Shown here piece by piece: positions 44,401-53,912 of a stretch of 64,000 nucleotides of DNA. The DNA is taken from contig NC_080056.1 of assembly GCF_026212465.1 (NCBI RefSeq), positions 25,220,239 through 25,284,238 of the forward strand, read 5' to 3'. The stretch is from Amaranthus tricolor. Taxonomy: Eukaryota; Streptophyta; Magnoliopsida; Caryophyllales; Amaranthaceae. The position numbers were made by a program, and so were the translations under genes. Within the stretch, counting starts at the first letter, position 1; each line of letters begins with the position of its first letter. A model generated the notes under the pieces. It made no database searches. It had not been told where the DNA came from and saw nothing but the letters and a program-made list of their open reading frames with translations.

Positions 44401-47400
44401 ACTACTATCTATAATCCTAACTCTTTCCTTTCTAAGCATTAAACTACTATCTATAAGCCTAACTCTTTCCTTTCTAAGCATTAAACTACTATCTATAAGC
44501 CTAACTCTTTCCTTCTAAGCTTTAAACTACTATCTATAACTCTAACTCTTTCCTTCTAAGCTTTAAACTACTATCTATAAGCCTAACTCTTTCCTTCTAA
44601 GCTCTAAACTACTATCTATAAGCCTAACTCCTTCCTTCTAAGCTCTAAACTACCATCTATATGCCTAACTCTTTCCTTCTAAGCTCTAAACTACTATCTA
44701 TAAGCCTAACTCTTTCCTTCTAAGCTCTACTATCTATAAGCCTAACTCCTTCCTTCTAAGCTCTAAACTACTATCTATAAGCCTAACTCCTTCCTTCTAA
44801 GCTCTAAACTACTATCTATAAGCCTAACTCTTTCCTTCTAAGCTCCAAACTACTATCTTTAAGCCTAACTCCTTCCTTCTAAGCTCTAAACTACCATCTA
44901 TATGCCTAACTCTTTTCTTCTAAGCTCTAAACTACTATCTATAAGCTTAACTCTTTCCTTTTAAGCTCTACTATCTATAAGCCTAACTCTTTCCTTCTAA
45001 GCTCTAAACCACTATCTATAAGCCTAACTCCTTCCTTCTAAGCTCTAAACTATTATCTATAAGCCTAACTCCTTCCTTCTAAGCTCTAAACTACTATCTA
45101 TAAGCCCAACTCTTTCCTTCTAAGCTCTAAACTACTATCTATAAGCCTAACTCTTTCCTTCTAAGCATTAAACTACTATCTATAATCCTAACTCTTTCCT
45201 TTCTAAGCATTAAACTACTATCTATAAACGTAACTCTTTCCTTTCTAAGCATTAAACTACTATCTATAAGCCTAACTCTTCCTTCTAAGCTTTAAACTAC
45301 TATCTATAAGTCTAACTCTTTCCTTCTAAGCTCTAAACTACTATCTATAAGCTTAACTCTTTCCTTCTAAGCTCTAAACTACTATCTATAAGCTTAACTC
45401 CTTCCTTCTAAGCTCTAAACTACTATCTATAAGCCTAACTCCTTCTTTCTAAGCTCTAAACTACTATCTATAAGCCTAACTCTTTCCTTCTAAGCTCTAA
45501 ACTACTATCTCTAAGCCTAACTCTTTCCTTCTAAGCATTAAACTACTATCTATAAGCCTAACTCTTTCCTTTCTAAGCACTAAACTACTATCTATAAACC
45601 TAACTCTTTCCTTCTAAGCTCTAAACTACTATCTATAAGCCTAACTCCTTCCTTCTAAGCTCTAAACTACTATCTATAAGCCTAACTCCTTCCTTCTAAG
45701 CTCTAAACTACTATCTATAAGCCTAACTACTTCCTTCTAAGCTCTAAACTACTATCCATAAGCCTAACTCTTTCCTTCTAAGCTCTAAACTACTGTCTCT
45801 AAGCCTAACTCTTTCCTTCTAAGCATTAAACTACTATCTATAAGCCTAACTCTTTCCTTTCTAAGCACAAACTACTATCTATAAGCCTAACTCTTTCCTT
45901 CTAAGCTCTAAACTACTATCTATAAGTCTAACTCTTTCCTTCTAAGCTCTAAACTACTATCTATAAGCCTAACTCTTTCCTTCTAAGCTATAAACTACTA
46001 TCTATAAGCCTAACTCCTTCCTTCTAAGCTCTAAACTACCATCTATATGCCTAACTCTTTCCTTCTAAGCTCTAAACTACTATCTATAAGCCTAACTCTT
46101 TCCTTCTAAGCTCTAAACTACTATCTATAAGCCTAACTCCTTCCTTCTAAGCTCTAAACTACTATTTATAAGCCTAACTCTTTCCTTCTAAGCTCTAAAA
46201 TACTATCTATAAGCCTAACTCTTTCCTTCTAAGCATTAAACTACTATCTATAAGCCTAACTCTTTCCTTTCTAAGCATTAAACTACTATCTATAAGCCTA
46301 ACTCTTTCCTTCTAAGCTCTAATCTACTATCGATAAGTCTAACTCTTTCCTTCTAAGCTCTAAACTACTATCTATAAGCCTAACTCTTTCCTTCTAAGCT
46401 CTAAACTACTATCTATAAGACTAACTCCTTCCTTCTAAGCTCTAAACTACCATCTATATGCCTAACTCTTTCCTTCTAAGCTCTAAACTACTATCTATAA
46501 GCCTAACTCTTTCCTTCTAAGCTCTAAACTACTATCTATAAGCCTAACTCCTTCCTACTAAGCTCTAAACTACTATCTTTAAGCCTAACTCCTTCCTTCT
46601 AAGCTCTAAACTACTATCTATAAGCCTAACTCTTTCCTTCTAAGCTCTAAACTACTATCTATAAGCCTAACTCTTTCCTTCTAAGCATTAAACTACTATC
46701 TATAATCCTAACTCTTTCCTTTCTAAGCATTAAACTACTATCTATAAGCCTAACTCTTTCCTTTTAAGCTCTAAACTACTATCTATAAGTCTAACTCTTT
46801 CCTTCTAAGCTCTAAACTACTATCTATAAGCCTAACTCCTTCCTTCTAAGCTCTAAACTACCATCTATAAGCCTATCTCTTTCCTTCTAAGCTCTAAACT
46901 ACTATCTATAAGCCTAACTCTTTTCTTCTAAGCTCTAAACTACTATCTATAAGCCTAATTCCTTCCTTCTAAGCTCTAAACTACTATCTATAAGCCTAAC
47001 TCTTTCCTTCTAAGCTCTAAACTACTATCTATAAGCCTAACTCCTTACTTCTAAGCTCTAAACTACCATCTATATGCCTAACTCTTTCCTTCTAAGCTCT
47101 AAACTACTATCTATAAGCCTACCTCTTTCCTTCTAAGCTCTAAACTACTATCTATAAGCCTAACTCCTTCCTTCTAAGCTCTAAACTACTATCTATAAGC
47201 CTAACTCCTTCCTTCTAAGCTCTAAACTACTATCTATAAGCCTAACTCTTTCCTTCTAAGCTCTAAACTACTGTCTCTAAGCCTAATTCTTTCCTTCTAA
47301 GCATTAAACTACTATCTATAAGCCTAACTCTTTCCTTTCTAAGCACTAAACTACTATCTATAAGCCTAACTCTTTCCTTCTAAGCTCTAAACTACTATCT

Positions 47401-48000
47401 ATAAGTCTAACTCTCTCCTTCTAAGCTCTAAACTACTATCTATAAGCCTAACTCTTTCCTTCTAAGCTCTAAACTACTATCTATAAGCCTAACTCCTTCC
47501 TTCTAAGCTCTAAACTACCATCTATATGCCTAACTCTTTCCTTCTAAGCTCTAAACTACTATCTATAAGCCTAACTCTTTCCTTCTAAGCTCTAAACTAC
47601 TATCTATAAGCCTAACTCCTTCCTTCTAAGCTCTAAACTACTATTTATAAGCCTAACTCTTTCCTTCTAAGCTCTAAACTACTATCTATAAGCCTAACTC
47701 TTTCCTTTCTAAGCATTAAACTACTATCTATAAGCCTAACTCTTTCCTTCTAAGCTCTAAACTACTATCTATCAGTCTAACTCTTTCCTTCTAAGCTCTA
47801 AACTACTATCTATAACCCTAACTCTTTCCTTCTCAGCTCTAAACTACTATCTATAAGCCTAACTCCTTCCTTCTAAGCTCTAAACTACCATCTATATGCC
47901 TAACTCTTTCCTTCTAAGCTCTAAACTACTATCTATAAGCCTAACTCTTTCCTTCTAAGCTCTAAACTACTATCTATAAGCCTAACTCCTTCCTTCTAAG
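38500..48000. repeat. overlapping block duplications (2246, 2661 and 3729 bp)
   Basis: Three offsets are seen. For 2246 bp the pairs are TAAGCCCCAAAC at 38955/41201 and CTAAGCTCCA at 39931/42177. For 2661 bp they are CTAAGCTCCA at 42177/44838, TAAGCTTAAC at 42281/44942 and AAGCCCAACT at 42441/45102. For 3729 bp they are CTTCCTACT at 42822/46551, ACTGTCTCTA at 43541/47270 and ATCTATAACT at 44532/48261. The blocks overlap, so the segment near 42.2 kb was used in at least two separate duplication events. Confidence 0.82.
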
Positions 48001-50700
48001 CTCTAAACTACTATCTATAAGCCTAACTCCTTCCTTCTAAGCTCTAAACTACTATCTATAAGCCTAACTCTTTCCTTCTAAGCTCTAAACTACTATCTAT
48101 AAGCCTAACTCTTTCCTTCTAAGCATTAAACTACTATCTATAATCCTAACTCTTTCCTTTCTAAGCATTAAACTACTATCTATAAGCCTAACTCTTTCCT
48201 TTCTAAGCATTAAACTACTATCTATAAGCCTAACTCTTTCCTTCTAAGCTTTAAACTACTATCTATAACTCTAACTCTTTCCTTCTAAGCTTTAAACTAC
48301 TATCTATAAGCCTAACTCTTTCCTTCTAAGCTCTAAACTACTATCTATAAGCCTAACTCCTTCCTTCTAAGCTCTAAACTACCATCTATATGCCTAACTC
48401 TTTCCTTCTAAGCTCTAAACTACTATCTATAAGCCTAACTCTTTCCTTCTAAGCTCTAAACTACTATCTATAAGCCTAACTCCTTCCTTCTAAGCTCTAA
48501 ACTACTATGTATAAGCCTAACTCCTTCCTTCTAAGCTCTAAACTACTATCTATAAGCCTAACTCTTTCCTTCTAAGCTCTAAACTACTATCTATAAGCCT
48601 AACTCTTTCCTTCTAAGCATTAAACTACTATCTATAATCCTAACTCTTTCCTTTCTAAGCATTAAACTACTATCTATAAACCTAACTCTTTCCTTTTAAG
48701 CTCTAAACTACTATCTATAAGTCTAACTCTTTCCTTCTTAGCTCTAAACTACTATCTATAAGCCTAACTCCTTCCTTCTAAGCTCTAAACTACCATCTAT
48801 ATGCCTAACTCTTTCCTTCTAAGCTCTAAACTACTATCTATAAGCCTAACTCTTTCCTTCTAAGCTCTAAACTACTATCTATAAGCCTAACTCCTTCCTT
48901 CTAAGCTCTAAACTACTATCCATAAGCCTAACTCCTTCCTTCTAAGCTCTAAACTACTATCTATAAGCCTAACTCTTTCCTCCTAAGCTCTAAACTACTG
49001 TCTCTAAGCCTAATTCTTTCCTTCTAAGCATTAAACTACTATCTATAAGCCTAACTCTTTCCTTTCTAAGCACTAAACTACTATCTATAAGCCTAACTCT
49101 TTCCTTCTAAGCTCTAAACTACTATCTATAAGTCTAACTCTTTCCTTCTAAGCTCTAAACTACTATCTATAAGCCTAACTCTTTCCTTCTAAGCTCTAAA
49201 CTACTATCTATAAGCTTAACTCCTTCCTTCTAAGCTCTAAACTACCATCTATATGCCTAACTCTTTCCTTCTAAGCTCTAAACTACTATCTATAAGCCTA
49301 ACTCTTTCCTTCTAAGCTCTAAACTACTATCTATAAGCCTAACTCCTTCCTTCTAAGCTCTAAACTACTATCTATAAGCCTAACTCCTTCCTTCTAAGCT
49401 CTAAACTACTATCTATAAGCCTAACTCTTTCCTTCTAAGCTCTAAACTACTATCTATAAGCCTAACTCTTTCCTTCTAAGCATTAAACTACTATCTATAA
49501 TCCTAACTCTTTCCTTTCTAAGCATTAAACTACTATCTATAAGCCTAACTCTTTCCTTTCTAAGCATTAAACTACTATCTATAAGCCTAACTCTTTCCTT
49601 CTAAGCTTTAAACTACTATCTATAACTCTAACTCTTTCCTTCTAAGCTTTAAACTACTATCTATAAGCCTTACTCTTTCCTTCTAAGCTCTAAACTACTA
49701 TCTATAAGCCTAACTCCTTCCTTCTAAGCTCTAAACTACCATCTATATGCCTAACTCTTTCCTTCTAAGCTCTAAACTACTATCTATAAGCCTAACTCTT
49801 TCCTTCTAAGCTCTAAACTACTATCTATAAGCCTAACTCCTTCCTTCTAAGCTCTAAACTACTATGTATAAGCCTAACTCCTTCCTTCTAAGCTCTAAAC
49901 TACTATCTATAAGCCTAACTCTTTCTTTCTAAGCTCTAAACTACTATCTATAAGCCTAACTCTTTCCTTCTAAGCATTAAACTACTATCTATAATCCTAA
50001 CTCTTTCCTTTCTAAGCATTAAACTACTATCTATAAACCTAACTCTTTCCTTTTAAGCTCTAAACTACTATCTATAAGTCTAACTCTTTCCTTCTTAGCT
50101 CTAAACTACTATCTATAAGCCTAACTCCTTCCTTCTAAGCTCTAAACTACCATCTATATGCCTAACTCTTTCCTTCTAAGCTCTAAACTACTATCTATAA
50201 GCCTAACTCTTTCCTTCTAAGCTCTAAACTACTATCTATAAGCCTAACTCCTTCCTTCTAAGCTCTAAACTACTATCCATAAGCCTAACTCCTTCCTTCT
50301 AAGCTCTAAACTACTATCTATAAGCCTAACTCTTTCCTCCTAAGCTCTAAACTACTGTCTCTAAGCCTAATTCTTTCCTTCTAAGCATTAAACTACTATC
50401 TATAAGCCTAACTCTTTCCTTTCTAAGCACTAAACTACTATCTATAAGCCTAACTCTTTCCTTCTAAGCTCTAAACTACTATCTATAAGTCTAACTCTTT
50501 CCTTCTAAGCTCTAAACTACTATCTATAAGCCTAACTCTTTCCTTCTAAGCTCTAAACTACTATCTATAAGCCTAACTCCTTCCTTCTAAGCTCTAAACT
50601 ACCATCTATATGCCTAACTCTTTCCTTCTAAGCTCTAAACTACTATCTATAAGCCTAACTCTTTCCTTCTAAGCTCTAAACTACTATCTATAAGCCTAAC
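47950..50700. repeat. higher-order repeat, 1357-bp period
   Basis: Three rare variants recur exactly 1357 bp apart (33 monomers with a few 42-bp units): ATCTATAACT at 48261 and 49618, ACTACTATGT at 48501 and 49858, and ACTGTCTCTA at 48997 and 50354. Few differences are visible between the two copies, so this is among the younger duplications of the array. It lies just left of the retrotransposon insertion. Confidence 0.87.
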
Positions 50701-51106
50701 TCCTTCCTTCTAAGCTCTAAACTACTATTTATAAGCCTAACTCTTTCCTTCTAAGCTCTAAACTACTATCTATAAGCCTAACTCTTTCCTTCTAAGCATT
50801 AAACTACTATCTATAAGCCTAACTCTTTCCTTTCTAAGCATTAAACTACTATCTATAAGCCTAACTCTTTCCTTCTAAGCTCTAAACTACTATCTATAAG
50901 TCTAACTCTTTCCTTCTAAGCTCTAAACTACTATCTATAAGCCTAACTCTTTCCTTCTCAGCTCTAAACTACTATCTATAAGCCTAACTCCTTCCTTCTA
51001 AGCTGTAAACTACCATCTATATGCCTAACTCTTTCCTTCTAAGCTCTAAACTACTATCTATAAGCCTAACTCTTTCCTTCTAAGCTCTAAACTACTATCT
51101 ATAAGC

Positions 51107-51111
51107 CTAAC
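51107..51111. repeat. target site duplication CTAAC, left copy
   Basis: The five bases CTAAC directly before the LTR terminus TGTAACA are repeated directly after the other terminus. They are the CTAAC of the satellite motif AAGCCTAACTC, so the element landed inside a monomer. Five base pairs is the usual duplication made by Ty3/gypsy integrases. Confidence 0.95.
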
Positions 51112-51134
51112 TGTAACAGCCCGTTTTAAATGAC

Positions 51135-51167
51135 CCGGAAAGAAATCATGTGAAAACATGATTCCGG
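51135..51167 (-). other. imperfect hairpin near the inner end of U5, 3' LTR copy
   Basis: AATCATG and CATGATT form a perfect 7-bp stem around a six-base loop, and CCGG/CCGG outside it extends the stem across a small bulge. The hairpin sits about 25 bp from the LTR terminus. The same structure is at 59908-59940 in the 5' LTR, where it would lie in the genomic RNA just before the primer binding site. A role in reverse transcription or RNA packaging is inference only. Confidence 0.5.
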
Positions 51168-51630
51168 TTCATAAACGGACGCAAGAAACCCATCTTTACT
51201 CGGATCGTCAACGTCCCACCGGTAAAGGAATATGGTCCACAAGGTAAACAACGCCAAACAAACCAAACAAATCAGCGGAAGTCTTTACTTACAAGTCGAG
51301 AGCCCACCGGCCTCTAAACAAATTAAAAATTGTACGTGATAAAAGAGAAACATCATAAACTTCGGTTACATAAACTGAGTTATTTAGTCTCATTACAAAG
51401 TAAGTCTAGACTTGATAGTTACGGGTTCTAAGCTGAATCCTCACTCCAGCCCCCTCCTGCAATTAACCTGCTGCACGTCGTATGATAACACGTAGCAGGT
51501 TCCAAAGAACAACCAATACACGTCAGAGACTTCATACATATGCTAAACAGGTTGAATACAAGCATTGTGTTTACCCTAGCATGCAAAGGCTCTATTATGT
51601 AATCTTTGTTCATTATTTCCAACCTTGCAA

Positions 51631-51752
51631 CGTTGCCCGACATGTGCGGGTCGTACAAGTCATATTTCCAATTTGTTTTGGTGGAATACACTTAGGAGAG
51701 CTAATCCCAAGGCAACCACCTACCTAAGACGTTGCCCGTCCTGTTCGGGTCG
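51631..51752 (-). repeat. pair of similar short hairpins in the LTR (3' copy)
   Basis: Two direct repeats about 99 bp apart, at 51631-51653 and 51730-51752, share CGTTGCCCG at one end and CGGGTCG at the other. In each, CCCG pairs with CGGG across a seven-base loop whose sequence differs. The same pair is at 60403-60425 and 60502-60524 in the 5' LTR. Keeping stem and flanks while varying the loop suggests a structural or protein-binding element in the R/U5 part of the transcript, but the function is unknown. Confidence 0.45.
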
Positions 51753-52492
51753 CCAAAGGCTAAGTATGCATACCCCCATGGTGATCATAAAGATCCCTGA
51801 ATGCCATGGGAAAAATAGTTGATAATTTTCCAATTCATTTGTTAACCCTTTTGGGTAACATATCCATAAATTCTCAATTTCCACATAATCATTTCATATT
51901 ATTTGAGGTGTCTAATCCTTATGTGATTACAATGCCTTGATTAGGAATAAAACAACATTACTTGCACAACCATATAAACAGTATGGTCTAAGCGTGTACC
52001 TTTAAGCACAGCAAATCCAAACGACGTTTACGCACGACAAGAATTTCACCCTCTTATGAATCGAGGTCCTAATTAACAAACACACAAAACAACCACGTTT
52101 AATAACGGGTTTACACAAACAATCCACTCCATACTACTAAAATATCACAAAGACTTGATAATTTCAAATGTTTTCATCCAATTCATGATCGCTCCAAAAT
52201 TCCCATTCTGACCAGAAACTTTTATGGCCAAATCGGACAGTTTAGAAAATTCAAATTAAAAATCCGACTTCACCGTTGCGTCCGGAACGCATCAATTATC
52301 TTGGGTACCAAATTTCATAATTTCTAGCATCCGATTACTATTTTTAATTATTTTAAGCGTTTTACGAGTTTTAAAAAAACGCATCGGTTAAATAAAACCA
52401 CAACGAAACACACCCGATACTCGGATCAGGGCGCCACTACCGAGGCAGCAGCTGCTGTCCGAAAATTCCTGCTACTTAAATTATTTTTATTA

Positions 52493-52502
52493 TATTTATA
52501 TA
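52493..52502 (-). promoter_or_regulatory. candidate TATA box, 3' LTR copy
   Basis: On the minus strand this reads TATATAAATA, close to the plant TATA consensus, and less AT-rich DNA follows downstream, as expected around a start site. If used, transcription would begin about 30 bp further, near 52465. The LTR is AT-rich throughout, so other TATA-like sites exist and this is only the best local candidate. In the 3' LTR it would drive outward transcription into the satellite to the left. Confidence 0.3.
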
Positions 52503-53754
52503 TATATTTTTTTATTTAAATTATTTAATCCTTTTTAAATCTCCATACCAAAATATATCTAACCAAAACCAAATTTACCTTTTACTAAAATAAAACAAAT
52601 AAAACCAAATCTCCTATCCCACCATCCACTTGATATTTCCACACATGTAACAATACATAAAATCCCATCAACAATCCAAGCCATCATCAAAACATAAAAC
52701 TAACAATTTAAAATATATTAATCCACAAGATCCTTCAAAAGCAATTAAAGTTTCATAACCCATGATAATTAAATTAAATACTTGATTCTCTTATCAAATT
52801 AAAATTTTGTAGAAAATCATGTATCATCATTTTTGAATCAAACACATATATAAGGACAATCCTTTAAACAAATCAAATTTTGTTAAAGGATTTATAAACT
52901 CATGGATACCCACATTACTTAATCCATACACTTAAAATTTCTTCTAACAAACTAACATCTTGCTAGAGAAATATAAGCCATAAAATAAATACATTTTTAA
53001 CCTTTGAATAAACTTTATTCTTATAACAAATTTAAACTTTGTTAAAGAATGTAAATCAAGGAAAATTTTGCATAACAGAGATATGATTTAACCCTTTTAA
53101 CAAATCAATTTTATCAAAGGATTATAAAAGAAAACTTATGTAAAATACTCAATCCTCCTAATAAGTCATAGGATTTCATCATATTGAAAGAAATATTATA
53201 TAATCTCATACTAGAATTTCTTATAAATAAAAATTTATAATTAGCAACTCAACTTACTTACCCTTTGATTTGAAGATTGAATTTGAACAAAGTTTTTTTT
53301 TTTTTTTTTATATGGCTGCCGAAAAACAAGCACAAGAAGAGGAAGAATTTCTGAATTTTTTTGAAAGTGTGAGGTAGTGTGAGGAAGACAATTGATGCTT
53401 AGGATTAATTAGGAATTCAAGGACCAATTAAACACTCCTAATTACACCATCATGAGAGGAGTTACAAAAACTCCTCCCATACCCCCAAACCGGCAGCCCC
53501 CTTCAAATTCCCACCTATATTTTTTTTTAATTATTAACTAATTAATTGAGTAATTATTGTGTTATTATCACAATCGAAATAAAACGTCATGCGATAAAAC
53601 TCGTTACCGTTAAAATTAACCTACTTTGTTACTTATAATTAATTATGTAAAATAATATAATTTAATATTACTTATTTATTTTATTTTGTTATATTTTATT
53701 TTATTATATATTATTTATTTTTAAACCCGATAAATTACGGGGTGTTACAGACTA

Positions 53755-53762
53755 CCCCCCTT
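53755..53762 (-). other. polypurine tract next to the 3' LTR
   Basis: On the minus strand AAGGGGGG is followed by TAGTC and then the LTR start TGTAACA. A purine run directly before the 3' LTR is the RNase H-resistant primer for plus-strand DNA synthesis in LTR retrotransposons. The run is short but G-rich. A second copy lies 144 bp upstream in the element. Confidence 0.85.
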
Positions 53763-53898
53763 AAAAGAAGTTACGTCCTCGTAACTTATGTGGCAACGGA
53801 AAACACAGAACACACATGCACATCATGACTCATGAGTAAAACACAACTACCAAAACAAAGAGTTAACATTCCTTGCGCGAAATTCCTATCGCCCTCTA

Positions 53899-53906
53899 CC
53901 CCCCTT
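53899..53906 (-). other. second, upstream polypurine-tract copy
   Basis: The same AAGGGGGG run, embedded in a closely similar context (ACGTAACTTCTTAAGG here, ACGTAACTTCTTTTAAGG at the LTR), occurs immediately after the gag-pol stop codon. The stop codon itself, at 53913-53915, lies inside the duplicated context. The two purine runs start exactly 144 bp apart. The sequence after this copy does not resemble an LTR end. It could be a remnant of a local duplication or an extra priming site like the central polypurine tracts of some retroelements; the sequence alone does not decide. Confidence 0.6.
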
Positions 53907-53912
53907 AAGAAG

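Larger units (their letters stand above)
1..51111. repeat. 41-bp satellite array, left part (about 1,250 monomers)
   Basis: The whole interval is head-to-tail copies of a 41-bp unit, and the first 41 bases of the window are a consensus copy. Landmarks in order are CTAAACTAC, CTATCTATAAGCC, TAACTCTTTCC and TTCTAAGCT. The commonest variant sites are CTCTTTCC versus CTCCTTCC, and a 42-bp class with CTTTCTAAGCATTAAAC. Base counts of the consensus are A12 C12 G2 T15, so G is about 5% and C about 29% on the + strand. It contains no CG, CAG, CTG or CCG. Stops in several frames and a unit length not divisible by three prevent long open frames. I see no gene, RNA gene or transposon inside it. The monomer is short for a plant satellite, where roughly 160-180 bp is usual, and I do not recognise the family. 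The array starts before the window. Confidence 0.98.
51112..53749 (-). repeat. 3' LTR of the retrotransposon (left on the + strand)
   Basis: This 2,638-bp copy matches 59885-62521 with six substitutions and one single-base indel. Read on the minus strand it begins TGTAACACCCCG and ends CGGGCTGTTACA. It contains a 17-base T run (53292-53308 on the + strand), AT-rich stretches and a candidate TATA box. It is the 3' LTR because the polypurine tract abuts it and the coding frame points toward it. Open frames of under 90 codons inside it begin at non-AUG codons and show no domain. Confidence 0.97.

Noticed and set aside
1..51111. CRISPR-like array of short regular repeats
   Set aside because: There are no unique spacers; the units are head to tail with small variations, and the host is a plant.
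1..51111. Telomere-like origin of the monomer (CTAAAC, CCTAAC and occasional CCCTAAC near 28012, 44085 and 47815)
   Set aside because: No run of the plant telomere heptamer is present, and the CCCTAAC copies are single-base variants of GCCTAAC or TCCTAAC, so resemblance is weak and probably chance.
51428..51691. 87-codon minus-strand open frame in the 3' LTR, and its 94-codon counterpart at 60179-60463 in the 5' LTR
   Set aside because: Both begin with GTG rather than ATG, have no recognisable domain, and their C-terminal ends differ because of the single-base LTR indel. They look like chance frames in repeated LTR sequence.
51482..51822. Plus-strand open frames in the LTRs (also 60254-60594)
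   Set aside because: They run against the sense strand of the element, are short and carry no domain.
53292..53308. 17-base T run as the poly(A) tail of an inserted retroposon
   Set aside because: It is present at the same place in both LTRs with no target duplication around it, so it is part of the LTR.
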